Below are positions 1-8,868 of a stretch of DNA of 42,857 bases, in pieces. The position numbers were made by a program, and so were the translations under genes. Source of the DNA: a bacterium (GTDB lineage: Bacteria > Pseudomonadota > Alphaproteobacteria > Sphingomonadales > Sphingomonadaceae); the NCBI GenBank assembly GCA_030824575.1, contig JAVBXL010000067.1, positions 1 through 42,857 of the forward strand. Reading direction: 5' to 3'. Below the pieces are notes generated by a model that saw only the letters and a list, made by a program, of their open reading frames with translations, had not been told where the DNA came from and made no database searches. The stretch's first letter is position 1, and every line of letters starts with the position of its first letter.

Positions 1-37
1 CGCGCTTTTCTCTATGCCGCGCCGACCGGCGACCGAT

Positions 38-122
38 GCGGGCGTGGCGAAACTGGTAGACGCGCCAGATTTAGGTTCTGGTATCGCAAGATGTGGGGGT
101 TCGAGTCCCTTCGCCCGCACCA
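38..122 (+). tRNA. tRNA-Leu (anticodon TAG)
   Basis: The 7-bp acceptor stem GCGGGCG (38-44) pairs with CGCCCGC (112-118), followed by discriminator A and an encoded CCA. The anticodon arm is CCAGA, loop TTTAGGT, TCTGG, giving anticodon TAG, which reads the Leu codon CUA. The long variable arm and the T arm containing GGTTCGAGTCC fit a class II leucine tRNA of 85 nt. It lies 59 bp upstream of trigger factor on the same strand. Confidence 0.97.
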
Positions 123-181
123 GTGCGCCGCCTGCGGCAAAGCCACCGAAATTCAGCTGAAGAAAGCGTTTGAGAGAAGAG

Positions 182-1780
182 ATGCAGACTGTCGAGACGT
201 TGAACGAGGGCCTTAAGCGCGCCTACACCGTAACCATCACGTCGAAGGATATCGACGCCCGTGTCGACAAGGAAGTGAAGGCAATCGCACCGCAGGTGCG
301 CATGCCCGGCTTCCGTGCCGGCAAGGTGCCCGTGAACCTCGTCAAGAAGATGCACGGTGAATCGCTGCAGCGTGACGCCCTGAACAATTCGATCCAGGAA
401 AGCATCCAGAAGCTGATCGCCGATCAGAATCTGCGTCCTGCCATGCAACCGTCGGTCGAACTCGACGAAGGCTTTGAATTTGGCAAGGACGCCGAAATCA
501 AGGTCGCGCTGGAAGTGCTGCCCGACATCGCCGCGCCCAGCGTCGAAGGTCTGAAGCTGGAGCGCCTGACCGTCGAAGTCGCTGACGCGCAGATCGATGA
601 GGCCGCCGGCCGCATCGCCACGCAGCAGGGCGCGCTGGAAGAACATGACGCGGATCATGCCGCCGGGGAAGGCGACACGCTGAAGATCGATTTCGTCGGC
701 AAGGTCGACGGCGAACCTTTCGAAGGCGGTTCGGCCGAGGGCGTCAATCTCAAGATCGGCGCGGGCCAGTTCATCCCTGGCTTCGAAGAGCAGCTGACCG
801 GTGTCAAGAAGGGTGAGGAGAAGACCATCGAGGTCACCTTCCCAGAGGATTATGGCGCCGAGCATCTGGCCGGCAAGGCCGCGACCTTCGACATCACCGT
901 CCAGTCGATCCTGAACGGCGACAAGCCGAAGGTTGACGAAGAATTTGCCAAGTCGCTGGGCCTGGAAGGTCTCGACAAGCTCAAGGAGTTGCTCAAGGGG
1001 CAGATCGAGCAGGAGCATAATGGCCTCACCCGCACGCATATGAAGCGCAAGCTGCTCGATCAGCTTGCCGCTGCCCATGATTTCGACGTGCCGCCCAGCA
1101 TGGTGGAAGCTGAATTCGAGCAGATCTGGCAGCAGCTTCAGCATGAAGCGACCCATGAGGAAGATCCGGCCGCTGCGATCGCCGAAATGGAAGCAGAAAA
1201 GGAAGACTATCGCGCGATCGCCGTGCGCCGCGTCCGCCTGGGCCTGCTCCTCTCGGAAATCGGTCAGGCGAATGGCGTGATCGTCAACGACCAGGAAATG
1301 AACCGCCTGATCATGCAGGCCGCGCAGCAATATGGTCCGCAGGACCGCGAGCGCTTCGTGCAATATGTGCGTCAGGATCCGATGGCCGCAGCCCAGCTGC
1401 GCGCACCGCTCTATGAGGACAAGGTCGTCGACTTCCTGTTCGACAAGGCAGAAGTCACCGACCGCGCCGTGACCAAGGAAGAGCTGGAAGCTGCAATTGA
1501 AGCCGAAGACGGCGACATCAAGCCCCATGTCCATGGCCCGAACTGCGGTCACGACCATCATGACGAAAAGCCGAAGGCCAAGAAGGCTGCAAAGAAGGTA
1601 GAGGCTGACGCCGAAGCCTCAGCCGCCGACGAAGCGCCGGCCGCCGAGGAAGCGCCCAAGAAAGCCGCGCCCAAGAAGGCCGCCGCCAAGAAGGACGAAG
1701 CCGTCGCCGACGAAGCGACTGCCGAAGAGAAGCCCAAGAAAAAGGCTGCTCCCAAGAAGGCCGCCGCCAAGGCCGAATAA
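182..1780 (+). CDS. tig: Trigger factor (ribosome-associated chaperone and peptidyl-prolyl isomerase)
   Basis: Trigger factor binds at the ribosome exit tunnel and shields nascent chains in the cytoplasm. The N-terminal ribosome-binding signature GFRAGKVP is at residues 43-50. A central FKBP-type PPIase domain (about 150-245) contains DFVGKVDGEPFEGG, and a helical C-terminal chaperone domain follows. I chose the ATG at 182 over the in-frame ATG at 170 because MQTVETL matches the usual family start and a purine-rich AGAGAAGAG stretch precedes it. The protein is 532 aa, against about 432 in E. coli. The extra length is mostly a tail from about residue 449: a His-rich patch (HVHGPNCGHDHH) and then a Lys/Ala/Glu-rich low-complexity tail with repeated KKAAPKKAA-like units. 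A rho-independent terminator follows directly. Confidence 0.96.
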   Translation: MQTVETLNEGLKRAYTVTITSKDIDARVDKEVKAIAPQVRMPGFRAGKVPVNLVKKMHGESLQRDALNNSIQESIQKLIADQNLRPAMQPSVELDEGFEFGKDAEIKVALEVLPDIAAPSVEGLKLERLTVEVADAQIDEAAGRIATQQGALEEHDADHAAGEGDTLKIDFVGKVDGEPFEGGSAEGVNLKIGAGQFIPGFEEQLTGVKKGEEKTIEVTFPEDYGAEHLAGKAATFDITVQSILNGDKPKVDEEFAKSLGLEGLDKLKELLKGQIEQEHNGLTRTHMKRKLLDQLAAAHDFDVPPSMVEAEFEQIWQQLQHEATHEEDPAAAIAEMEAEKEDYRAIAVRRVRLGLLLSEIGQANGVIVNDQEMNRLIMQAAQQYGPQDRERFVQYVRQDPMAAAQLRAPLYEDKVVDFLFDKAEVTDRAVTKEELEAAIEAEDGDIKPHVHGPNCGHDHHDEKPKAKKAAKKVEADAEASAADEAPAAEEAPKKAAPKKAAAKKDEAVADEATAEEKPKKKAAPKKAAAKAE

Positions 1781-1802
1781 GCCTGTCGATCCGATAGAAT
1801 GA

Positions 1803-1836
1803 GCGCCCGCCTTCCCTGTGAAGTGCGGGCGCTTTT
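1803..1836 (+). terminator. Rho-independent terminator of tig
   Basis: Perfect 8-bp stem GCGCCCGC (1803-1810) / GCGGGCGC (1825-1832) followed by TTTT. It lies 22 bp after the tig stop codon, so the downstream glycosyltransferase probably has its own promoter. Confidence 0.85.
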
Positions 1837-1930
1837 CATTTCGGGGGCGGCATGGCAGATGAAATATTAAGGATGATGTCCGATGCAGGCGGCATAAGGC
1901 AGCCAGGGTGGGACGGGGCAAGTCGCGACG

Positions 1931-2920
1931 ATGAAGGAATATCCGCCAGTGAATCTCGCTATGAATAGCGAAACGGCCACGGCGACCCCGCGCGTCGCCG
2001 TGATCCTGCCCTGCTATAATGAGGCTGGCGCGATCGTGCAGACGGTGGAGGATTTCCGCCGCATATTGCCTGCCGCCGATATCTACGTCTTCGACAATAA
2101 TAGTAGCGACGGTAGTCGCGACCTTGCGGCTCGGGCAGGGGCGATCGTCCGCCGCGTCGGCCAGCAGGGCAAGGGCCATGTCGTCCGCCGCATGTTCGCC
2201 GACGTCGACGCCGACATCTATATCATGGCCGATGGCGACTCGACCTATGAGGCCGCCGCCGCCCCGGCCATGATAGCCGCCATGCTGGAGGATAATCTCG
2301 ACATGGTGGTCGGTTGCCGCCGCGAAGAGGCGGACGCCGCCTATCGCCGCGGGCATCGCTTCGGCAACTGGGCGCTCACCAGCCTCCTGAAGCAACTGTT
2401 CGGTCGCAGCTTCACTGACATCCTGTCGGGCTACCGCGTCTTCTCCCGCCGTTTCGTGAAGAGCTTCCCGGTCCTGTCGGCTGGTTTCGAGATCGAGACG
2501 GAGATCAGCGTCCACGCGCTCGAACTCGCCATGCCGGTCGCCGAAGTGATGACCGCCTATGGTGCCCGTCCAGAAGGATCGGTCAGCAAGCTCAGCACCT
2601 ATCGCGACGGGTTCCGTATCCTGCGCACCATCATCACCCTTTACCGCATCGAGCGGCCGGTCCTCTTTTTCGGCATCATCGCGGCCTTCCTGGCGGCGCT
2701 GGGCCTGGGTCTCGCCGCGCCGCTGATCGTCACCTATATCGACACCGGCCTCGTCCCGCGGTTCCCGACCGCGATCCTGGTCACCGGCCTTATGATCCTG
2801 TCGACCCTATCGGCCATGTGCGGCCTCATACTCGACACCGTAGTCCGCGGTCGGCGGGAGGTGCGACGCCTCGCCTATCTCGCCTTCCGTGCGCCGTCCG
2901 ACTTCGCCCGTCGCGATTGA
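1931..2920 (+). CDS. Membrane-anchored family 2 glycosyltransferase
   Basis: GT-A fold glycosyltransferase that probably transfers a sugar from a nucleotide donor to a lipid or membrane acceptor on the cytoplasmic face. Residues 22-31 read VAVILPCYNE, the typical GT2 opening. FDNNSSDGS (54-62) is the nucleotide-binding segment, and the metal-binding DxD motif is MADGDS (D101, D103). Two hydrophobic segments near the C-terminus (about 244-268 and 279-301) should anchor it in the inner membrane, as in dolichol-phosphate-mannose-synthase-like enzymes. Start choice is uncertain: ATG 1931 or ATG 1961 (MNSETAT), neither with a strong ribosome site. It sits between tig and clpP, which are neighbours in many bacteria. 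The acceptor and sugar cannot be read from the sequence. Confidence 0.85.
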   Translation: MKEYPPVNLAMNSETATATPRVAVILPCYNEAGAIVQTVEDFRRILPAADIYVFDNNSSDGSRDLAARAGAIVRRVGQQGKGHVVRRMFADVDADIYIMADGDSTYEAAAAPAMIAAMLEDNLDMVVGCRREEADAAYRRGHRFGNWALTSLLKQLFGRSFTDILSGYRVFSRRFVKSFPVLSAGFEIETEISVHALELAMPVAEVMTAYGARPEGSVSKLSTYRDGFRILRTIITLYRIERPVLFFGIIAAFLAALGLGLAAPLIVTYIDTGLVPRFPTAILVTGLMILSTLSAMCGLILDTVVRGRREVRRLAYLAFRAPSDFARRD

Positions 2921-2941
2921 AGCCGCAACGCCAAGCGCCTT

Positions 2942-2974
2942 CCCCCTTGAACCATTCGCCTTTTGTGCCGATGT
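2942..2974 (+). promoter_or_regulatory. Candidate sigma-32 (heat-shock) promoter of clpP
   Basis: A -35-like CCCCCTTGAA (2942-2951) is followed after 16 bp by CCGATGTA (2968-2974 plus the preceding C), one mismatch from the enterobacterial sigma-32 -10 core CCCATNTA. It ends about 36 bp before the clpP ATG. The gene for the cognate sigma factor, rpoH, is in this window. Function is inferred from consensus similarity only. Confidence 0.6.
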
Positions 2975-3010
2975 AGGGGTTGGGCAAAAGCACCTGACTG
3001 AAAGAGTATA

Positions 3011-3646
3011 ATGACCAACATCATGCATGATCCCATGGCCGCGCTGGTCCCCATCGTCATCGAGCAATCGAATCGCGGCGAACGCAGCTTCGACATTTTT
3101 TCGCGGCTTCTGCGGGAACGGATCATCTTCGTCACCGGCCAGGTCGAGGATCATATGGCCTCGCTGATCGTCGCCCAGCTCCTGTTCCTCGAATCGGAAA
3201 ATCCGAAGAAGGACATCTGGATGTACATCAACTCGCCCGGCGGCGTCGTCACGGCGGGGATGGCGATCCATGACACGATGCAATATATCCGGCCCCAGGT
3301 CGGCACTGTCTGCATCGGCCAAGCCGCATCGATGGGCAGCTTCCTGCTCGCCGCGGGCGAACCGGGCAAGCGCATCGCACTCGGCAATGCGCGCATCATG
3401 GTGCATCAGCCGTCCGGCGGCGCGCAGGGCATGGCGTCCGATATCGAGATCCAGGCAAAGGAAATCCTGCGGATTCGCCGTCGCTTGAACGATCTCTATG
3501 TCAAATATACCGGGAAGAGCCTGGAGGCGGTCGAAAAGGCGATGGATCGCGACACTTTCCTCGAAGCGGATGAGGCCAAGGCCTTCGGTCTGGTCGACGC
3601 GGTGTTCGATCGCCGCCCCGCCGCGCCGGAATCTGCCGACGCTTAA
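3011..3646 (+). CDS. clpP: ATP-dependent Clp protease proteolytic subunit
   Basis: Serine protease subunit that forms the double-heptamer chamber degrading proteins unfolded by ClpX or ClpA in the cytoplasm. Aligned with E. coli ClpP, the catalytic triad is Ser107 (GQAASMGS), His132 (MVHQPSGG) and Asp181 (MDRDTFLE). The handle and N-terminal parts ([14 protein letters not shown] start, [12 protein letters not shown]) are typical. Length 211 aa matches the family (E. coli 207). It lies 140 bp upstream of clpX on the same strand and has a sigma-32-like promoter, so heat induction is likely. Confidence 0.97.
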   Translation: MTNIMHDPMAALVPIVIEQSNRGERSFDIFSRLLRERIIFVTGQVEDHMASLIVAQLLFLESENPKKDIWMYINSPGGVVTAGMAIHDTMQYIRPQVGTVCIGQAASMGSFLLAAGEPGKRIALGNARIMVHQPSGGAQGMASDIEIQAKEILRIRRRLNDLYVKYTGKSLEAVEKAMDRDTFLEADEAKAFGLVDAVFDRRPAAPESADA

Positions 3647-3680
3647 AGACTATCTTTACCGGGTCGCGCCACTTTCTTCC

Positions 3681-3711
3681 CTTGTGGAACCAGCGCGCCC
3701 CGGTCTAATAT
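3681..3711 (+). promoter_or_regulatory. Weak candidate promoter upstream of clpX
   Basis: CCCTTG (3679-3684) is followed by CCCCGGTCTAATAT (3698-3711) in the 140-bp clpP-clpX gap. The first block resembles a sigma-32 -35 element. The spacing to any -10-like block (TCTAATAT or CCCCGGTCTA) does not fit the consensus well. It could be an internal promoter giving clpX independent expression, or chance. Confidence 0.25.
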
Positions 3712-3786
3712 GGCCTTTGGACCAGAAAATCCCTCACCGAACGCGGTTCTGGTGACTGTAGACCGGGGGGGAAGAGAGAATGGCGA

Positions 3787-5055
3787 ATGACTAAGCTTAC
3801 CGGTTCGGATTCGAAAAGCACGCTTTACTGCTCCTTCTGCGGCAAGTCGCAGCATGAGGTGCGTAAGCTGATCGCGGGGCCGACCGTGTTCATCTGCGAC
3901 GAGTGCGTGGAATTGTGCAACGACATCATCCGTGAGGAGACCAAGGGCGGTCTTGTCGGGCGGAAGGATGGCGGCGTGCCGACCCCGCAGGAAATCTGCG
4001 ATGTGCTCGACGATTATGTGATTGGCCAGAAGCGCGCCAAGCGCGTGCTCTCGGTCGCGGTCCATAATCATTACAAGCGCCTCAACCACGGCTCCAGGCC
4101 GGGTGAGGTCGAACTGGCCAAGTCGAACATCCTGCTCGTCGGCCCGACCGGCTGCGGCAAGACGTTGCTCGCGCAGACGCTGGCCAAGACGTTCGACGTG
4201 CCCTTCACCATGGCCGACGCGACCACGCTGACCGAGGCCGGCTATGTTGGTGAGGATGTGGAGAACATCATCCTCAAGCTGCTCCAGGCGTCGGATTACA
4301 ACGTCGAAAAGGCGCAGCGCGGGATCGTCTACATCGACGAGATCGACAAGATCAGCCGCAAGGCCGAAAACCCGTCCATCACCCGCGACGTGTCGGGGGA
4401 GGGCGTGCAGCAGGCGCTGCTCAAGCTGATGGAAGGCACCACCGCCTCGGTCCCGCCGCAGGGCGGCCGTAAGCATCCGCAGCAGGAGTTTCTGCAGGTC
4501 GACACGACGAACATTCTGTTCATCTGCGGCGGCGCGTTCGCGGGCCTGGAAAAGATCATCGGTGACCGTCTGGAAGCCAAGTCGATCGGGTTCGGTGCCT
4601 ATGTCGCCGCGCCCGAGGAGCGCAAGACCGGCGAACTGCTCAAGTCCAGCGAGCCGGAAGATCTGCTCAAATTCGGCCTGATCCCCGAATTTGTCGGTCG
4701 TCTGCCCGTCATCGCGACGCTGGAGGATCTGGACGTCTCGGCACTGGTCAAGATTTTGGGCGAACCCAAGAACGCGCTGGTCAAGCAATATGGCAAGCTG
4801 TTCGACATGGAAAATGTCGACCTGAGCTTCACCGACGACGCATTGGTCGCTATCGCGAAGAAGGCGATCGAACGCAAGACCGGCGCGCGCGGCCTGCGTT
4901 CCATCATGGAGGCGATCCTGCTCGACACCATGTTCGACCTGCCCTCAATGGAGGGCGTCGGCGAAGTGGTGGTCGACAAGGATGTCGTGGCCGGCACCAA
5001 GGAACCGATTCGCGTGTTCAGCGAGAAGGAAAAGCGGGCCGAAGACGCAGCCTGA
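3787..5055 (+). CDS. clpX: ATP-dependent Clp protease ATP-binding subunit ClpX
   Basis: Hexameric AAA+ unfoldase that recognises tagged substrates and threads them into ClpP. The N-terminal zinc-binding domain has Cys15, Cys18, Cys37 and Cys40. Walker A is GPTGCGKT (119-126), Walker B is VYIDEID with Asp184-Glu185, and the pore loop GYVG is at 152-155. At 422 aa it has normal full length (E. coli 424). The gene follows clpP and ends in a strong hairpin terminator, so clpP-clpX form one unit, possibly with an internal promoter. In alphaproteobacteria ClpXP also degrades cell-cycle regulators such as CtrA, which fits the presence of chpT about 9 kb away. Confidence 0.98.
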   Translation: MTKLTGSDSKSTLYCSFCGKSQHEVRKLIAGPTVFICDECVELCNDIIREETKGGLVGRKDGGVPTPQEICDVLDDYVIGQKRAKRVLSVAVHNHYKRLNHGSRPGEVELAKSNILLVGPTGCGKTLLAQTLAKTFDVPFTMADATTLTEAGYVGEDVENIILKLLQASDYNVEKAQRGIVYIDEIDKISRKAENPSITRDVSGEGVQQALLKLMEGTTASVPPQGGRKHPQQEFLQVDTTNILFICGGAFAGLEKIIGDRLEAKSIGFGAYVAAPEERKTGELLKSSEPEDLLKFGLIPEFVGRLPVIATLEDLDVSALVKILGEPKNALVKQYGKLFDMENVDLSFTDDALVAIAKKAIERKTGARGLRSIMEAILLDTMFDLPSMEGVGEVVVDKDVVAGTKEPIRVFSEKEKRAEDAA

Positions 5056-5084
5056 TCCACCGCTACATTTGACCCATTTTTAAG

Positions 5085-5113
5085 GGGCCGGCGCGCAATC
5101 GCCGGCCCTTTTT
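5085..5113 (+). terminator. Rho-independent terminator of clpX
   Basis: Perfect 9-bp stem GGGCCGGCG (5085-5093) / CGCCGGCCC (5100-5108) with a 6-nt loop and a TTTTT run. Confidence 0.93.
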
Positions 5114-5427
5114 CGTTACGCTTGCGTGCGCCGCACAAAAATTCTTGCTGCGTTGCAAAATTGCACCACCGTCAAACTATTGCGTCCGAACCGTATCTTG
5201 TCATTAAATTTCAATAATTTACGGACAGAGGCGGGGTGCCCTCAAGCGTGAGCCGACGGGGCAGGGGAGGATTGTGACAGTCCTGCGGGTGCATTGTAAC
5301 ATAAATGCAATCGACGCATCACAGGGCGGTCGTCAGCAGCCGCCAAAAAGCGGTGCTGGCTCGAAACAGCAAGACAGGTTTTTGGGGGCGCGGCCATGCG
5401 CTACTCTTGAAAAGGGACAAGGGTCAT
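5114..5427 (+). promoter_or_regulatory. Long AT-rich leader of the TonB-dependent receptor gene, with two small dyads
   Basis: This 314-bp gene-free stretch is clearly more AT-rich than its surroundings. It contains TGCAA-AA-TTGCA (5154-5165) and TGCATT-N8-AATGCA (5290-5309), both with TGCA half-sites, plus an AT-rich core at about 5195-5222. An open reading frame runs in frame from 5305 into the receptor, but its first 41 residues are not signal-peptide-like, so I treat them as leader. No RNA gene or riboswitch that I recognise is visible. Operator function of the dyads is only a suggestion. Confidence 0.4.
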
Positions 5428-8013
5428 ATGAAGCAATTTTTGATGGGCAGCGCCGCGATACTCGCCGTCGCCATCCCCACTGCAGCGTTTGCGCAGTCGA
5501 CCGGTTCGATCGATTTCGAAGACACTATCGTCGTCACTGGCGGCAAGGTCGATCAGGGCATGGGCGGCATCGTCTTGCCCGACACGACCAAGGCCAAGGG
5601 TGTCCTGACGCAGGAAATCATCGCGAAGCAGGGTTCGGGCAACACCATCCTGAACGCGATCAACCTCATTCCTGGCGTGTCGTTTCAGAACAACGATCCA
5701 TACGGTTCGTCGGGTGGTCAGCTCAACATTCGCGGCTTCGGTCCCGATCGCGTTTCGCTCACGTTCGACGGCATGCCGCTCAACGACACCGGCAACTACG
5801 CCATCTATTCTAACCAGCAACTCGATCCCGAACTGATTTCGGAAGTCAATGTCAACCTGGGTTCGACCGATGTTGACAGCCCGACCGCGGCGGCGTCGGG
5901 TGGCACGGTAAACTATCGCTCGATCGAAGGGTCGGACGATTTCAAGGTGACGATGGCGGGCGCTGGCGGCGAATATAATTTCTTCCGTCTGTTCGGCTTG
6001 GTCGAAACCGGCGTATTCACGCCTTGGGGCACGAAGGCCTGGTTTTCGGCCAGCACCACGCGAAACGACAACGTCTATAATAATTTCGGTGCGATCGATA
6101 AGCAGCAGTATAACGGAAAAATCTATCAGCCGATCGGCAGCAACGGCGATTTCATATCGATCGCAGGCCACTGGAACGCCAACCGCAGCAACTTCTTCGG
6201 TTCGTTGCCGCTGCGCGTAGATACCGACCAGGGTCGCGTCGTGGGCTCGGCGGCCGGCAACCGATACCCGATCAACAAAGACGAGCGCTTCTACAACATC
6301 GCGCCTTGCACACGCCCAGTCGGTGTAGGTGGCACCGCTCAGGCGGCCGGTACGTGCGGCACGCTGTTCGATTATCGCTTCAACCCGTCGAACACCGGCA
6401 ACATCCGCATCAACTCGAAATTTTCGCTTAACGACAAGCTGACCCTGACGATCGATCCGTCTTATCAATATGTGAAGGCAAACGGCGGCGGCACGGTGGC
6501 AGGCAATGAAGCGGCGCGCGATATCAACCCCACGGGCGGTGCTGCCAACTGCGCTACAGCTGCTAATGGTGCAGCAGTATCCTGTACCCCCGGTTTCTTC
6601 GGCGGTGCCGCCTACTTCGGCCGCGACCTCAATGGCGATGGCGATCTGCTTGATATCGTCAACGTCCTGTCGCCCAGCCAGACCACGACCGATCGCTTCG
6701 CAGTGATCAGTTCGCTGCGGTACGACATCGATGACAACAACCGCATTCGCATCGCCTACACCTTCGACCATGGCCGTCACCGCCAAACCGGCGAAGTCGG
6801 CTTGCTCAGCCCTTCCGGCCAGACCGTCGATGTGTTCCCCGTCGATGCACCGCAGCTTGCTGCCAACGGCACCGTCCTGCAAAAGCGGGACCGCCTGTCC
6901 TACGCCATCTTGAACCAGGTCTCGGGCGAATATGTCGGCAAGTTCTTTGACAGCGCCCTGACTGTTCAGGCCGGCATCCGCGCGCCGTTCTTCAAACGCG
7001 AACTGACCAACAACTGCTTCACCAGCACTGCTGGTGGCTTCGTCGAATGCTTTGGCACCGGTGCCACCATCCCGGCCAACGTGTCGACCCTGAACCCGAC
7101 ATGGGCCGTTCCGCAGAAGCGCACCTTCAAATATGACAAGATCCTGCCGAGTGTCGGCCTGAACTACAAGGTTACTCCTGAAGCGAGCGTTTTTTGGAAC
7201 TATTCCAAGGGGCTTCAGGTGCCTGGCACCGATCCGCTTTACAACAGCTTCTTCTTCGCGGAGGGCGTTGAAGGTTCGGTGCCTGAACCGGAAACCAGCG
7301 ACAGCTTCGACCTTGGTGGCCGTTATACGACAGGCAAGTTCCAGGCTCAGGGCACCTTCTGGTATACCGCTTATAAGAACCGCCTGGCCTCGTCGTTCGA
7401 TCCTGAACTCAACGTCAGCGTCTATCGTAACCTGGGCGATGTGAAGAAATACGGCTTTGATGGCAGCATATCCTACCAGCCTGTCGACTTCTTCAACATC
7501 TACGTCTTCGGTTCCTACCTGAAGTCGGAGATCCAGGACGATATCGCCATCGGCGCTCTGCCCAACGGCACGACCGTGTTCGCCCCGACCGCCGGCAAGC
7601 GTGAAAGCGGCGCGCCAGTCTACATGCTCGGCACGCGTGGCGAACTGAATATCGAAGGCGTCACCATCGGCGTTCAGGCCAAGCGGACCGGCAAGCGCTA
7701 TGTCTACGACAACAACCTGCCGACGTTCCGCAACGCAGTTGGCGCATTGGCCCCAGTCCAGATTTACGGCGCGGCGGCTCCTGCCTATACGCTGGTCGAT
7801 CTCGACGCGCGCTTCTCGCTGGAGAAGTTCGGTGCTGAAGGCGTCTGGGTACAGCTCAATGTCAGCAACCTGTTCGACAAATTCTATGTTGGCGGTTTCG
7901 GCGGCGGTCTGAACCAGACGGTCAACTACACGACTGGTGTTTATGGCAACCCCGGCTTCATCCAGCTGGGTTCGCCCCGCGCGGTTTCGGGTTCGGTGCA
8001 CGTCAGCTTCTGA
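5428..8013 (+). CDS. TonB-dependent outer-membrane receptor
   Basis: Outer-membrane gated channel that imports a scarce ligand using TonB-ExbBD energy. The ATG at 5428 is preferred: it follows an AAGGGACAAGGG purine stretch and opens with a clear signal peptide (MKQFLMGSAAILAVAIP..., cleavage after AFAQ). A TonB-box-like DTIVVTGG follows. The plug domain (roughly residues 50-170) contains LNIRGFGPDRVSLTFDG, and the rest is beta-barrel ending in the typical C-terminal aromatic residue (VHVSF). At 861 aa it has normal size. No degradation, siderophore or sensor genes adjoin it, so the ligand cannot be inferred. It is monocistronic, bounded by terminators at 5085-5113 and 8040-8068. Confidence 0.93.
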   Translation: MKQFLMGSAAILAVAIPTAAFAQSTGSIDFEDTIVVTGGKVDQGMGGIVLPDTTKAKGVLTQEIIAKQGSGNTILNAINLIPGVSFQNNDPYGSSGGQLNIRGFGPDRVSLTFDGMPLNDTGNYAIYSNQQLDPELISEVNVNLGSTDVDSPTAAASGGTVNYRSIEGSDDFKVTMAGAGGEYNFFRLFGLVETGVFTPWGTKAWFSASTTRNDNVYNNFGAIDKQQYNGKIYQPIGSNGDFISIAGHWNANRSNFFGSLPLRVDTDQGRVVGSAAGNRYPINKDERFYNIAPCTRPVGVGGTAQAAGTCGTLFDYRFNPSNTGNIRINSKFSLNDKLTLTIDPSYQYVKANGGGTVAGNEAARDINPTGGAANCATAANGAAVSCTPGFFGGAAYFGRDLNGDGDLLDIVNVLSPSQTTTDRFAVISSLRYDIDDNNRIRIAYTFDHGRHRQTGEVGLLSPSGQTVDVFPVDAPQLAANGTVLQKRDRLSYAILNQVSGEYVGKFFDSALTVQAGIRAPFFKRELTNNCFTSTAGGFVECFGTGATIPANVSTLNPTWAVPQKRTFKYDKILPSVGLNYKVTPEASVFWNYSKGLQVPGTDPLYNSFFFAEGVEGSVPEPETSDSFDLGGRYTTGKFQAQGTFWYTAYKNRLASSFDPELNVSVYRNLGDVKKYGFDGSISYQPVDFFNIYVFGSYLKSEIQDDIAIGALPNGTTVFAPTAGKRESGAPVYMLGTRGELNIEGVTIGVQAKRTGKRYVYDNNLPTFRNAVGALAPVQIYGAAAPAYTLVDLDARFSLEKFGAEGVWVQLNVSNLFDKFYVGGFGGGLNQTVNYTTGVYGNPGFIQLGSPRAVSGSVHVSF

Positions 8014-8039
8014 TCCTTCCCGACCAGCCAAAATAGAAA

Positions 8040-8068
8040 GGGCGCGGAGCAATCCGCGCCCTTTTTTT
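8040..8068 (+). terminator. Rho-independent terminator of the TonB-dependent receptor gene
   Basis: Perfect 9-bp stem GGGCGCGGA (8040-8048) / TCCGCGCCC (8053-8061), GCAA tetraloop, followed by seven T residues. Confidence 0.95.
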
Positions 8069-8139
8069 GTTGGAGACAAATTGGATATCGGCACCTAGCG
8101 CCAACTTTCGCACGTCACACGCAAGAAGTTCGAGATTTT

Positions 8140-8835
8140 TCACCGCAAACAACTATCCAGCCCATCCCGCTGCACCACGCCGATCCGCGCCGCGATCGTG
8201 TTGCCATAGCGACGGGTAAAGCCGCTCGGCGCCACCGCCGCGCGCTTCTTGGGCAGCGGCAGCACGGCGGCGATGCGCCCGGCCTCCGCCTTGCTCAGCC
8301 TGCTCGCGCCATGACGGAAATAGCGGATCGCGCCCGCCTGCACTCCATAGGTGCCGATCCCCGTCTCGGCGACGTTCAGATAGACTTCCATGATTCGCTT
8401 CTTGCCCCACATCGCCTCGATCAGCACGGTGAACCAAGCCTCCAGCCCCTTGCGCACGAAACCGCCGCCCTGCCACAGGAACACATTCTTGGCGGTCTGC
8501 TGGCTGATAGTCGATCCGCCGCGGATGCGCCCGCCGCTGGCGTTATGGATCGCCGCCTTGGCGATGGCGTCCACGTCGAAGCCATGATGGCTGCAAAATT
8601 TCCCATCTTCCCCCGCAATCGCCGCTCGCGCCATGTCCGGGTCTATATCCTCCAGCGACATCCAGTCCTTGGTGATGCCATTGGGGTCGAACAGCATCGT
8701 CAGCGTCACCGGCGGCGGCACGAAGCGGTAAATCGCCACCATCAGCAACGACAGGGCGATGAAGCCGAACAGGATCTTGATCGGGATCATGATCCAGCGG
8801 GAACGGCGGCGGTGCGATAGGGTTGGTGCGGTCAT
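8140..8835 (-). CDS. mtgA: Monofunctional biosynthetic peptidoglycan transglycosylase
   Basis: Family 51 glycosyltransferase that polymerises lipid II into glycan strands at the outer face of the inner membrane. It is a single domain without a transpeptidase part. The N-terminal basic segment and one transmembrane helix (about 16-38) anchor it. The catalytic Glu76 lies in GEDGKFCSHHGFD, followed by GGSTISQQTAKN and the RKGLEAWFT region, all hallmarks of GT51. Length 231 aa is typical. The downstream MFS gene is on the same strand, upstream of mtgA with a 33-bp gap (8836-8868), so cotranscription is possible. Confidence 0.94.
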   Translation of the reverse strand: MTAPTLSHRRRSRWIMIPIKILFGFIALSLLMVAIYRFVPPPVTLTMLFDPNGITKDWMSLEDIDPDMARAAIAGEDGKFCSHHGFDVDAIAKAAIHNASGGRIRGGSTISQQTAKNVFLWQGGGFVRKGLEAWFTVLIEAMWGKKRIMEVYLNVAETGIGTYGVQAGAIRYFRHGASRLSKAEAGRIAAVLPLPKKRAAVAPSGFTRRYGNTIAARIGVVQRDGLDSCLR

Positions 8836-8868
8836 GCCGCCTGTCGTAGCGCGGTCCGCTTCCCCGGT

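Noticed and set aside
71..1561. 496-aa open frame antisense to tig
   Set aside because: High GC content creates long open frames opposite real genes; the plus strand encodes unmistakable trigger factor here and the antisense frame also runs through the tRNA-Leu gene.
5401..8094. 897-aa open frame antisense to the TonB-dependent receptor
   Set aside because: It has no recognisable motif or signal and covers a receptor with signal peptide, plug and barrel features; it also runs through the receptor's terminator.
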